A stretch of DNA of 64,000 bases from Aquimarina sp042434915 (GCF_042434915.1 NZ_CP170198.1:248001-312000); one strand, 5' to 3'. Positions 35,601-43,212 are shown, counted from the stretch's first letter. Program-made: numbers and translations. Notes: generated by a model from the sequence alone, not told the origin.

Positions 35601-36390
35601 TATCTTTCAAGCTTCTATTAGTCCAGCTGATATAGCAGCAGGTCTTACATCCTTGAGGCGTCTTCGTTCTGATGATGTTTTACGTAATCAATTATGGGAA
35701 ATGACTCGTTATATGCGTAAACGATTTGAAGAAGCAGGTTACGATCTAGGAACTGGAGATGGTCCAATAATAACACCTCATTTTGGAGATAAAGATAAAT
35801 TATATGCAATCGTACAGAGTCTGTATAAAAGAGGCGTTCAAACTTTAGCAGTTACGTATCCAATTGTAGAAATAGGACGTGGTCGTTTGCGATTTATATG
35901 CTCTGCATCTCATACTTATGCAGAAGTTGATAAAACTGTCGAAGCTCTAATTGAAGCAGAACGAGAGGTAGATCTTCAACTTGCTCAAAAAAAGATAGAT
36001 AGTAAAGACGTAAATATTAAGAATGAAGAGTTAGTTGATTGGGCCGATAAATTTGCCGACTACCTAAAAAAATCAATAGCAGAAACAACTGTTTCGACTC
36101 CAAATCTTGCCATATCAGTGAGTGTTTCAGAGCAATCTGAGCCCATTCTTGTTTTGGTAAAGGATGGACAAGTAATTTTAAATGAAGAAAAAAGTTGCGA
36201 TCTACCTTATTGTTCAATACTTCTCACAGATAGAAATTCGGTTACTGCCTTACAATCCTGTGATGTTCAAGGATTACTTAACAGTATTTGCGACGGAAAC
36301 TGTTTGCTGAAAGGACAAGTAGAACCATTTATTTGGCTAATTGGTCGAATGGTTGAACAGCGTGAGAGTACCTTTGCTTCGTTAGTTTAA
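32641..36390 (+). CDS. NRPS-like A-PCP-alpha-oxoamine synthase fusion with SCP2-like C-terminus
   Basis: 1249 residues. (1) About 1-75: unknown helical N-terminus. (2) About 76-560: adenylation domain with YTSGSTGRPKG (TSGSTG 220-225), NAYGPTEDT, YKTGD, GRIDQQVKIRGFRIE and the C-terminal LPNDKLDRK lysine; FDTSVME keeps the Asp that binds an alpha-amino group, so an amino acid substrate is likely. (3) About 595-665: peptidyl carrier domain, phosphopantetheine Ser631 in LGLDSLS. (4) About 755-1115: PLP alpha-oxoamine synthase (BioF/SPT fold) with LVDEAHSFG (927-933) and PLP Lys961 in TLSKALGSIGG. (5) About 1150-1245: SCP2-like lipid-binding pattern. Expected chemistry: carrier-bound aminoacyl plus a second amino acid gives an alpha-aminoketone with loss of CO2. 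No condensation or thioesterase domain. Confidence 0.85.
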   Translation: MKKRTHFFSKLLINADIFQKFNTGLDKNDIANNRKDMLQEAGVEYTEEIISMSTHELQKFMEKELFPKLDETLNATICGLIMKQRLTNPAHIAIIDGHTSVDYQELMKRASEVAGELKSRQVTKGSLVGVCMSRTWELVATLIGVMQAGCAYVPLDPGYPQERVQYMLEHSRAVAAIVDTDKAAALCKGVRELVWIDAVGNHSDVTMYPSANELAYVIYTSGSTGRPKGVAVEHKSVVAMRTSMREKFSDEDLKGVFAGASVCFDTSVMEIMGTLSLGGTLILAKNALELTTLPAVDKLTLVVIVASALQALLTTQTLPKGLRCLVFGGEALKRSLVDQVYALAPNLRVFNAYGPTEDTVYSTLAEVPSGVKTVTIGKSVPDSTAYILDDTMQPVSMGEAGELYLAGSKLARGYLYDEVLTKERFIEIVPSEILPENRLYKTGDLCRWTENEEIEFLGRIDQQVKIRGFRIELEEIESTLESMKGVDAAAAVAIDGGIGQKILAVYITTRDESVTEVKVKSYLSARLPKYMVPQVVRYLKELPFLPNDKLDRKKLLSLENDIKLVQDAAIAVSSKHKNNTSMVTDLMVNSNKDRQAILLSIIQHELVSILNLNKPVQVLPNDSFDNLGLDSLSTLEFSSRLSKVLGYDLSAYAIFEHSTPQLLVNYIITTIEGGTDNALTHKQPAKARETLASFQTNIQSSHPTFQAANAPSWSANDKSKLVQEFMQMVNDNRRNPYGKVLRTGSAARGIIGDSYNNEEQEAIIWSTNLYFGLNRDPEVIQEASDALARYGTGMGISAAATGMTTQHLEFEKEFADLVGKPSACLFPTGYTANLGAISGLLGQNDVVVIDQLCHASIVDGARLSGAKIRTFKHNDASDLATVLESEVSPYRTVLVVLESVYSMGEGTAPVAEIVHTAKKYDALVLVDEAHSFGFYGTDGAGVCAAQGVTDEVDFIMTTLSKALGSIGGVIAASQQHIDLLKSSSRAYIFQASISPADIAAGLTSLRRLRSDDVLRNQLWEMTRYMRKRFEEAGYDLGTGDGPIITPHFGDKDKLYAIVQSLYKRGVQTLAVTYPIVEIGRGRLRFICSASHTYAEVDKTVEALIEAEREVDLQLAQKKIDSKDVNIKNEELVDWADKFADYLKKSIAETTVSTPNLAISVSVSEQSEPILVLVKDGQVILNEEKSCDLPYCSILLTDRNSVTALQSCDVQGLLNSICDGNCLLKGQVEPFIWLIGRMVEQRESTFASLV

Positions 36391-36396
36391 TAGTAG

Positions 36397-36933
36397 ATGC
36401 TACTGAATGATTATAATCTATGCAAAATGACTGAAAAGCAGAATTTAAAACTCTTGGTTCCATCAAAAAATATTGATAAAATTCTTGAGATTTTAAGTTT
36501 ATTAGTTTTACTTATCATTTGGGTAGTACCTTTGATCTTTTATATTGATTTACCTGAGACTATCCCTATCCATTATAACAGTGCAGGAAAAGTAGATGAA
36601 TTTGGTCATAAAAGAAATATTTTTTTAGGACCTAGTCTTGCCTTATTACTGTATATTGGAGTGATGCTTCTAAGTAAAAAACTCCATCTGTTCAATAAAA
36701 CACCTACCTATGAAAAGAAAGATGTATTAAAGGACTATACTATAGCAATCCGGTTAATTAGGGTGATTCAATTGATTGTTGAAGTTGTATTAGCTTTAGT
36801 TGTTCTTAGAACTTTACAAAGTGCAATGGGTGTCTTTAAAGATCTTGGAGTTTGGTTTTTACCAGTAGTACTTGGACTCCTATTTATAACGTTAGCCTAC
36901 TTCTTAATTAAAAGTATTAAAGTAATTAGATAA
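36397..36933 (+). CDS. DUF1648 membrane protein
   Basis: 178 residues (168 if the second ATG at 36427 is used). Four hydrophobic segments. The stretch IPIHYNSAGKVDEFGHKRN after the first helix is the DUF1648 signature (related to the SdpI immunity family: 'P.HwN..G..d.f..k'). It starts 6 bp after the A-PCP-AOS gene, so it is probably co-transcribed. SdpI-type proteins give immunity to secreted toxins in Bacillus; a self-protection or transport role next to this biosynthetic gene is an attractive but unproven idea. Confidence 0.8.
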   Translation: MLLNDYNLCKMTEKQNLKLLVPSKNIDKILEILSLLVLLIIWVVPLIFYIDLPETIPIHYNSAGKVDEFGHKRNIFLGPSLALLLYIGVMLLSKKLHLFNKTPTYEKKDVLKDYTIAIRLIRVIQLIVEVVLALVVLRTLQSAMGVFKDLGVWFLPVVLGLLFITLAYFLIKSIKVIR

Positions 36934-37100
36934 GATTAAATGCTCGACTTAGTCATGTAGAATGTTTTATTTTTTAAAAAAGATCTAGTTTAGATGCTCG
37001 TATTTTAAAGCAGTATCTAGTGCCTTAAAAGTTTACGGTTTTTAAATAATTAGAGATATCTTTATCTTATTATAAAAAAGTAATTGGAGACTTCTACACA

Positions 37101-38225
37101 GTGTATTTATACTACATGTATTTGGAAGCACTAAACCGACCTTTGATGGATACTACCGAGGATGCTTTGAAAGAACGTATTAAGGAACTTACTTGTTTAT
37201 ACGAAGTTTCTTCAATCATCGTGAATGCCGATATCGAACATATGGCAAAAACTTTGCAAGCCATTGCCTTCAGTCTCAAAAAAGGATTTCAGTATCCCGA
37301 TAAGACCGAAATAGCAATACTAACAACTAAAGTATCTTTAGAAACTGGCACTATTACAATACCACTAAGTATAACAGCAAAGATCAATGTATTTAATAAA
37401 CCACATGGCAAAATCATCGCTTCTCTTAAAGATGACAATAGCTCATTTTTAAAAGAAGAAAAACAGTTGCTGGACAGCGTTGCTTTAAAAATAGGTAGTC
37501 TGTTAGAGCGCATTGAAATGCAAAAAAATGAAATCGTACTGAGGCGAAAAATGGAACACGCTGATAGACTAGCGATTTTGGGAGAATTGACAGCAGGAAT
37601 TGCGCACGAACTCAATACACCGCTTGCTAACATTCTAGGTTTTGCCGAGCTTTTGAAAGACAATTTTAAAAATAATAAAAAGGTTGCAGATGATCTTGAT
37701 AAAATTATCAAGAATTCAATTTTTTCTCGAGAAGTAGTTAAAAAACTAATGTTCTTTGCCTGTGAGATGCCTCAGCAAATGCAACGAGTCAATATTGTGC
37801 CGAGTATTAAAAATGCTATCACATTACTCGATGCTACCTTTAGAAAAGAAGCAGTAAAATATAAAGTCAATATAGAAGAAGAGACATTATGGTTGAAAGC
37901 AGATACCGTACAACTTACACAAATAGTTTTTAATTTAATTATTAACGCAATTTATTTTTCGCCCCAAAATGGATTGGTTACAATTCAAGCTTTTAAAGCT
38001 GGCACTGATATTGTTCTAAGCATTATAGATGAAGGTCCAGGAGTATCTGAAGAAGCGAAGATAAAGTTGTTTCAACCGTTTTTTACAACCAAACCTACGG
38101 GTGAGGGGTCTGGACTAGGGTTGAGTGTTGTTCACGGAATTGTCATGAGTCATAAAGGCTCTATTTCAGTAGAGAATAATAAAGAAAAAGGGGCAATCTT
38201 CACTGTAAAACTTCCAATATCTTAA
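37101..38225 (+). CDS. Soluble sensor histidine kinase (NtrB-like)
   Basis: 374 residues, no membrane segment. N-terminal part (about 20-135) looks like a GAF-type sensor ending in a coiled linker. The HisKA domain has the phospho-acceptor His169 in GIAHELNTPLANILG, and the ATPase domain has N (NLIINAIYF), G1 (DEGPGVSEE) and G2 (GEGSGLGLSV) boxes. It is therefore an active cytoplasmic kinase. The start is GTG at 37101; ATGs at 37116 and 37146 are alternatives. It lies 15 bp before an NtrC-family regulator, its obvious partner. Signal unknown; nitrogen is only suggested by gdhA nearby. Confidence 0.9.
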   Translation: MYLYYMYLEALNRPLMDTTEDALKERIKELTCLYEVSSIIVNADIEHMAKTLQAIAFSLKKGFQYPDKTEIAILTTKVSLETGTITIPLSITAKINVFNKPHGKIIASLKDDNSSFLKEEKQLLDSVALKIGSLLERIEMQKNEIVLRRKMEHADRLAILGELTAGIAHELNTPLANILGFAELLKDNFKNNKKVADDLDKIIKNSIFSREVVKKLMFFACEMPQQMQRVNIVPSIKNAITLLDATFRKEAVKYKVNIEEETLWLKADTVQLTQIVFNLIINAIYFSPQNGLVTIQAFKAGTDIVLSIIDEGPGVSEEAKIKLFQPFFTTKPTGEGSGLGLSVVHGIVMSHKGSISVENNKEKGAIFTVKLPIS

Positions 38226-38240
38226 GCACATATACATGCT

Positions 38241-39596
38241 ATGTTATTAAAAAAAGAGAATATATTAATTGTCGATGATGACCTTACCATTTTAGAACTG
38301 CTACAGCGTCATTTACAGTCTTATAATTTTCATAGTTATAAGGCTATCTCAGTCAAAGAAGCGGTTCAAATACTACGAGATACATCCATTGATTTATTGA
38401 TAACAGATTTAAAAATGCCAGAAATTGATGGTTTCGAGTTGATAAAATTCGTATCCGAACACTATCCCAATCTTCCAAAACTTATCGTTACGGGGTATCC
38501 TTCAGTTCAAGATTCACTTACAGCTATCAAATCTGGTGTTGTCGATTATCTTACCAAACCTTTTACCAAAGAAGAATTAAAAAAAGCAATTGACAAATCG
38601 TTAAACGCTTCTATAAATGTTTTTACAGACGATACATTTATAAACTCTTCTGGTAAGCAGCGAGGAACGAGTATACAAAAGAACAAAGCTTATGGAGAAA
38701 TTATAGGCACCTCAGAAAAGATTAAGAATATCATACAAATTATCGAACGTGTTAAAGATAATAAAGCAACTATTTTTATAAAGGGCGAAAGTGGTACAGG
38801 TAAAGAATTGGTGGCTAGAGCGATACATTATAACGGAAAGTTTTCGAGAGCGCCTTTTATCGCCGTCAACTGTGGGGCAATTCCAGAAAATCTATTAGAA
38901 GCAGAATTATTTGGGTACACCAAAGGGGCCTTTACTGGAGCAGAAAAAAACAGGGATGGTTTCTTTCAGACTGCCAATGGGGGGACCATTTTTCTAGATG
39001 AAATTGGTAATGCATCCCAAGCGGTACAATCTCGATTATTACGCGTACTTCAAGAAAAAGAAGTAGTAAAAGTGGGGTCTCAAAAAGCTGAAAAAATAAA
39101 TTTACGTATCATAGCTGCTACCAATAGTGACTTAAAGGAGATGATCAAAAAAGAGACTTTTAGAGAAGATTTGTATTATCGACTCGCAGTTGTTGAAATT
39201 GAGGTGGCACCGCTTAGAGAACGTACAGTAGATATTCCTTTATTAATAGATAAATTTTTATTTAAATATGGGGTCGAATATAAAGATGGTTTCGTTAAAA
39301 TAAGTCCAGAGGCTTTAGCTATTTTAGAGCGATATGACTGGCCAGGTAATATACGTGAACTCGAAAATGTGATTCAACGTGCCGTCATATTATGTGATAA
39401 AAATATAGAAGTTATACACCTACCGGATTCCTTAAAGTATACTATTCAATTTCCAGAAGATTCATTACTTACACTCAAGGAAATAGAAAAGCGTTACATT
39501 CAAAAGGTATTGCATAGTACAAATAATAATAAAACTAAAGCTGCCGAAATTTTAGGCATCGACCGTAAAACTATACGATTAAAACTTTTGGAATAG
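38241..39596 (+). CDS. NtrC-family sigma-54-dependent response regulator
   Basis: 451 residues in three domains. The receiver has phospho-acceptor Asp56 in LLITDLKMPEIDG. The AAA+ domain has Walker A GESGTGKELVARAIH, the sigma-54 contact loop GAFTGA, and FLDEIGNAS as Walker B. A Fis-type helix-turn-helix ends the protein (NNNKTKAAEILGIDRKTIRLKLL), finishing close to the HTH, so the tail is slightly shorter than usual. It activates sigma-54 promoters after phosphorylation by the upstream kinase. A palindrome and a -24/-12 promoter lie just downstream (39606-39748). Confidence 0.95.
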   Translation: MLLKKENILIVDDDLTILELLQRHLQSYNFHSYKAISVKEAVQILRDTSIDLLITDLKMPEIDGFELIKFVSEHYPNLPKLIVTGYPSVQDSLTAIKSGVVDYLTKPFTKEELKKAIDKSLNASINVFTDDTFINSSGKQRGTSIQKNKAYGEIIGTSEKIKNIIQIIERVKDNKATIFIKGESGTGKELVARAIHYNGKFSRAPFIAVNCGAIPENLLEAELFGYTKGAFTGAEKNRDGFFQTANGGTIFLDEIGNASQAVQSRLLRVLQEKEVVKVGSQKAEKINLRIIAATNSDLKEMIKKETFREDLYYRLAVVEIEVAPLRERTVDIPLLIDKFLFKYGVEYKDGFVKISPEALAILERYDWPGNIRELENVIQRAVILCDKNIEVIHLPDSLKYTIQFPEDSLLTLKEIEKRYIQKVLHSTNNNKTKAAEILGIDRKTIRLKLLE

Positions 39597-39605
39597 CCCA
39601 AAATT

Positions 39606-39624
39606 TTGATACAAATTGTACCAA
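39606..39624. promoter_or_regulatory. Imperfect palindrome, candidate NtrC-type enhancer site
   Basis: TTGATACAA (39606-39614), one central base, TTGTACCAA (39616-39624): arms match at 8 of 9 positions. It is centred about 120 bp before the -24 GG of the sigma-54 promoter, the normal place for an upstream activator site. Confidence 0.5.
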
Positions 39625-39678
39625 CTGGGTAATTTTGTTTCAGTGCTACTTATTTTTGTTTTACATCCTAATGCATAC

Positions 39679-39705
39679 AATCCCTTAGTATATAAGGGAT
39701 TTTTT
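39679..39705 (+). terminator. Terminator of the kinase-regulator operon
   Basis: Stem AATCCCTTA (39679-39687) / TAAGGGATT (39693-39701), 5-base loop, T run to 39705. It ends the message of the two-component genes, so the following small gene needs its own promoter. Confidence 0.8.
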
Positions 39706-39731
39706 GGTTTTATATGGTTTAGGGTATGTTA

Positions 39732-39748
39732 TTGGCATCCCTATTGCC
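39732..39748 (+). promoter_or_regulatory. Sigma-54 (-24/-12) promoter
   Basis: TTGGCATCCCTATTGCC: the -24 GG (39734-39735) and -12 GC (39746-39747) are exactly 12 bases apart and fit TGGCAc-N5-TTGC. It lies between a terminator and the ATG of a 59-residue protein at 39778 and directly after an NtrC-family gene. Confidence 0.7.
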
Positions 39749-39777
39749 CTCTAGTGATTGAAATAACATCTAAGACT

Positions 39778-39957
39778 ATGATTATAAATCCATTTAATAT
39801 TTGTCCCGTGTGCATTCATAAGCTAACATGCGTACTAACTACTCAAAAAAGTCAAGTATGGTCGTGTAGTGAATATGATCAAGAGATTAATATGCGTCCT
39901 AATGAAGTACCTAAATCAATAAAACTTAAAAGTAGACAAGAATTAGCGATGACTTAA
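39778..39957 (+). CDS. Small Cys-rich protein, 59 residues
   Basis: From the ATG at 39778 the product is 59 residues with MIINPFNICPVCIHKLTCVL followed by a WSCSEYDQE segment. The four cysteines (CPVC, TC, SC) are spaced like a small zinc- or Fe-S-binding unit. I recall similar flavobacterial hypothetical proteins with a 'C..C....TCVLT....VWSCSEY' pattern but no known function. The frame is open further upstream to 39616, but that part crosses the terminator and the sigma-54 promoter and is not coding. Expected transcription start is about 39758, 20 bases before this ATG. gdhA follows after 83 bp. Confidence 0.7.
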   Translation: MIINPFNICPVCIHKLTCVLTTQKSQVWSCSEYDQEINMRPNEVPKSIKLKSRQELAMT

Positions 39958-40040
39958 ACGTGAGGTTATTCTAAATCTCGATAGAAATATCATTAATCAA
40001 TAGTTAATAATTTGCAGAGACCCCAAAAAAATAAGATAAT

Positions 40041-41345
40041 ATGACAGCCATAATAGCAGCACTAAATAACAAAATTAAAAAAGCCCCTGTAAGAGGAATG
40101 ATGGAGAACGTGATGGAGCAATTTAATAATGCAGCAGATCACATCAATTTACATCCTAATATTCGTAAAATTTTAAGTATTACAAACAATGAAATTATTG
40201 TTCATTTTCCGGTAAAAATGGACAATGGTGACGTAGAGATTTTTACAGGCTATCGTGTTCAACATAATAATGCCCTAGGACCTTATAAAGGAGGATTGCG
40301 GTATCATCCTACGGTAGATATTGATGCTGCAAGAGCGTTAGCCATGTGGATGACTTGGAAAACTTCGTTGGCTGGTTTGCCATACGGCGGTGGTAAAGGA
40401 GGAATTCAATTAGATCCATCAAATTATTCGCAAGGAGAATTAGAGCGTATTACACGCCGATTTACATATGCATTAGCCGATAATATTGGACCAGAACATG
40501 ATATACCTGCACCCGACGTGAATACTAACAGTCAAACCATGGCTTGGATTGCAGATACATATATGAGTACACGTCCACCAGCAGAGCGTACCGCAAATCA
40601 ACATGTAGTAACCGGAAAACCAGAAGGGAGTGGTGGTCTGGATGGGCGAGATCGTGCTACGGGCTATGGTGTTTTTCTAAATATAAAATTTTTAACAGAA
40701 CGGACGAATGAGGCTTTATTTGACAAAAAATTTATAATACAAGGCTTTGGAAATGTAGGGTATTGGGCAGCTTATTTTTTGGAAAAAGAGGGAGCAAAAT
40801 TAGTTGCCGTTCAAGATGCCTCTGGGAGTATTGAAAATCAAAGAGGTATTAAAGTAGAAAGCCTTTTAAACTATACCAAAGTAAATAACGGAAGTATAGC
40901 TAGTTTTCCAGAAGCTTCTGCAATAGCAAATGAGTGTTTTTTTGAAACTGACTGTGATATTTGTATTCCCGCAGCATTAGGAAATCAAATCACTAAAGAA
41001 AATGCTCCACGAATACGAGCAAAATTAATAGCAGAAGGCGCCAACGGACCTACCAATACTGAAGGAGAAAAAAATCTTATAGAACGAGGTATACTAGTGA
41101 TACCCGATATTTTATGTAATTCTGGAGGTGTGGTTGCTAGTTACTTTGAGTGGTTACAAAATCGAAATGGAGAGTTATGGCAATTAAACGAAGTCATGAC
41201 AAAACTAGATAAGAAAATGAAAGAATCTTTTGATAAAGTTTTTGAATATGCTGCGCGTGAATCTGTGGATATGCGTACCGCTGCGTATTGCATTGCAATT
41301 AAACGTATTGAAAAAGCTTATGTACAACGGGGTATTTTTCCTTAA
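40041..41345 (+). CDS. gdhA: Glutamate dehydrogenase
   Basis: 434 residues, hexameric small-type GDH. GPYKGGLRYHP and LPYGGGKGG carry the substrate-binding and catalytic lysines, PAPDVNTNSQTMAWI follows, and IQGFGNVGYWAA is the NAD(P)-binding Rossmann loop. It interconverts glutamate with 2-oxoglutarate and ammonia. The loop GFGNVG does not decide coenzyme by itself. It lies 83 bp after the sigma-54-controlled Cys-rich gene; read-through would place it under the NtrC-type regulator, but no direct evidence for that is seen. Confidence 0.95.
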   Translation: MTAIIAALNNKIKKAPVRGMMENVMEQFNNAADHINLHPNIRKILSITNNEIIVHFPVKMDNGDVEIFTGYRVQHNNALGPYKGGLRYHPTVDIDAARALAMWMTWKTSLAGLPYGGGKGGIQLDPSNYSQGELERITRRFTYALADNIGPEHDIPAPDVNTNSQTMAWIADTYMSTRPPAERTANQHVVTGKPEGSGGLDGRDRATGYGVFLNIKFLTERTNEALFDKKFIIQGFGNVGYWAAYFLEKEGAKLVAVQDASGSIENQRGIKVESLLNYTKVNNGSIASFPEASAIANECFFETDCDICIPAALGNQITKENAPRIRAKLIAEGANGPTNTEGEKNLIERGILVIPDILCNSGGVVASYFEWLQNRNGELWQLNEVMTKLDKKMKESFDKVFEYAARESVDMRTAAYCIAIKRIEKAYVQRGIFP

Positions 41346-41369
41346 AAAAGAACTTGAAATATAAGAGCA

Positions 41370-41781
41370 ATGAAGTCTGGTAGTTTACTCGTAATATAAA
41401 AAGAGTACGCATTCTTAAAATGTCTCCTTACTATTTCTTGTTACGTTGATAATTTATAAACGCAAAATTCACGAATTCGATTCGCAGAACAATAAATAAG
41501 TCCGCTCATCTTGAATTAGCAGGATATTACAGAAGATGTAATTCGATTTACTAGAAAAAAAAGTAGAAGTACGCTCTCAAAAAGGATGGGAGAAATCAAT
41601 ATAAGTTATTATCTCCGCAGATAAAAATACAAATAGTAATGAAATATTAGTTGTTACACCTATAGGAACTGCTCTTTTTGGTTATGCCGAAGAAGATCAT
41701 ATTAACTGGAATTTTCCTGAAGGAGAACAGCAACTGACTATCGTTTTGGTTGCGCAAATTTTAAAAAAGGTGTCAAAATAG
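41370..41781 (+). pseudogene. Decayed GreA/GreB-family (Rnk-like) factor
   Basis: The sequence reads MKSGSLLVI-stop-KEYAFLKCLL at the start. After many stops and at least two frameshifts comes ITEDVIRF, and it ends with a clear GreA/GreB C-terminal domain: LVVTPIGTALFGYAEED followed by WNFPEGEQQLTIV and a TAG at 41779-41781. Intact flavobacterial homologues, as I recall them, are about 130 residues and have the same order. The decay is spread along the gene, so loss is not recent. It fills the otherwise gene-free space between gdhA and the next gene. Whether another intact copy exists elsewhere cannot be known here. Confidence 0.8.
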
Positions 41782-41802
41782 TAACTTGGAAAATATAATA
41801 TA

Positions 41803-42228
41803 ATGAAAACTTCTAATACAGAAATATACCATCATGATAATGATCTGGATGTAACCCATAAAATTAATACTATCGAGTTGAAGAACTGGATCAACCATCT
41901 ACAATACATTAAAAAGGAATTAAACAACTTGATTAATCTCTGTACCGAAGAACTCCCAGGTAAATTTAAAAATGAGAGTGTTCTTGAGAAATTTAAAAAA
42001 AAGCGAAAAGAAAATGAGCAACTGCTTAATGCTTTTAGTACGTACATGCTTTCTCGAGAAAATATAAAAGAATGCGAGGATACTCAGTGTGATATGATCT
42101 TTATTACAGAACACGAAAGTTATCGAAGAAGTTATGTATACCATCTGGATAAGTACAGGAGATTAAAAGATGAATTTTTTGTCAAAGTCCAAGAGCAACA
42201 ACATACATTAGTAAACAGAACATCCTAA
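41803..42228 (+). CDS. Hypothetical coiled-coil protein A
   Basis: 141 residues, charged, mostly helical, no signal peptide or membrane segment. A heptad-like stretch covers about residues 24-80. The block TIELKNWINHLQYIKKELNN is matched by TIELNQWMDVLEQINVEL in the next gene, so the two are paralogues from a tandem duplication. I do not recognise a function. It starts 21 bp after the GreA/B-type pseudogene and ends 18 bp before its paralogue, so it is probably co-transcribed with it. Confidence 0.75.
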   Translation: MKTSNTEIYHHDNDLDVTHKINTIELKNWINHLQYIKKELNNLINLCTEELPGKFKNESVLEKFKKKRKENEQLLNAFSTYMLSRENIKECEDTQCDMIFITEHESYRRSYVYHLDKYRRLKDEFFVKVQEQQHTLVNRTS

Positions 42229-42246
42229 TTTATAAAAAGTTATTGA

Positions 42247-42639
42247 ATGAATAATGTATCGTTGGCATATAAAATAGATACCCACAGACGTTTGTGTATA
42301 AATAAAGACACTATTGAATTGAATCAGTGGATGGATGTATTAGAGCAGATTAATGTAGAGTTAGATTTTGTACTCCAAATTGAAAAACAATTTTTCAATA
42401 GTCATACGCTAGATTCAAATATCAAAGGCTTAAGAAGAACAAATACACTTACTATGGCGACCTTATGTCAATACGAACAACAATTGAAAAAAGAATATGA
42501 GTATGGAACGAGGGCGTATGATACGGTACGTGCAAAAGAACATGAGAAAATAAGAGAAGTTTATCAACAGTCTTTACGTGATTTTTGGAGGTTAAAAGTT
42601 TTTTTGTATCAACACTTATCTAATTTACAAGTCGTTTAA
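42247..42639 (+). CDS. Hypothetical coiled-coil protein B, paralogue of A
   Basis: 130 residues, charged and helical, with no signal or membrane segment. It shares the TIEL-x2-W-x5-I-x2-EL block and overall length with the preceding gene but otherwise differs, so the duplication is old. Tyr/Glu/Lys-rich second half predicted as a long helix. Possibly a pair of interacting subunits. Function unknown. An AT-rich 150-bp space separates it from the VOC protein gene. Confidence 0.75.
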   Translation: MNNVSLAYKIDTHRRLCINKDTIELNQWMDVLEQINVELDFVLQIEKQFFNSHTLDSNIKGLRRTNTLTMATLCQYEQQLKKEYEYGTRAYDTVRAKEHEKIREVYQQSLRDFWRLKVFLYQHLSNLQVV

Positions 42640-42789
42640 CAAAGGAAAAGTTGTGTATTTGCATATAAAAAAGCATATGAGTTTTAAGAAAAATTGTAAG
42701 TAACGTTAAACATTTTATAAGCTCAGTATAAAAGAATCGTAGATGGTGTCAATACTTGCTATTTTAGTTTTATAAAAAAATATCACATT

Positions 42790-43188
42790 ATGAAAGTACA
42801 AGCATATTTATCATTTAGAGGAGAATGTCAAGAAGCGTTTAATTTTTATAAAGGAATTTTGGGAGGTGAGATCGTAAATCGAGAAACTTGGGAAAATAAG
42901 GATCTAGATATTCCCGAACATTATAGAAACAAATTACAACATGCAGAATTAAAAGGCAGCGGATTTCATTTTATGGGGTATGATGCTGCTCCTGATACAC
43001 CTTTAAATTCTGGTAACACCGTTTGCATGAGTATTGATTACAATAATGAACAGGAAGCAAGAGACGCTTTTAAGTCTCTAAGTGCGCAGGGAAAAATAAA
43101 TACACCGTTTCAAAAAACTTCATGGGATGCACATTATGGAAGATGTACAGATCAATACGGAATACAATGGATGATTAACGCAAAATAG
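42790..43188 (+). CDS. VOC superfamily protein (PhnB/glyoxalase-like)
   Basis: 132 residues with the PhnB-type layout: QAYLSFRGECQEAFNFYKGI at the N-terminus, HAELKGSGFHFMGYDAAP, and the end CTDQYGIQWMIN. VOC-fold proteins of this subgroup (also called 3-demethylubiquinone-9 3-methyltransferase-like domains) have two beta-alpha-beta-beta-beta modules and often bind a metal, but most have no demonstrated reaction. The usual closing 'DkyGvxWmin' is intact. Single gene closed by a strong terminator. Confidence 0.88.
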   Translation: MKVQAYLSFRGECQEAFNFYKGILGGEIVNRETWENKDLDIPEHYRNKLQHAELKGSGFHFMGYDAAPDTPLNSGNTVCMSIDYNNEQEARDAFKSLSAQGKINTPFQKTSWDAHYGRCTDQYGIQWMINAK

Positions 43189-43212
43189 TGCGAAATCCAT
43201 ATACGTAGTTTT

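Noticed and set aside
39616..39777. N-terminal extension of the Cys-rich small protein
   Set aside because: This part covers a terminator and the sigma-54 promoter, and its residues look non-coding.
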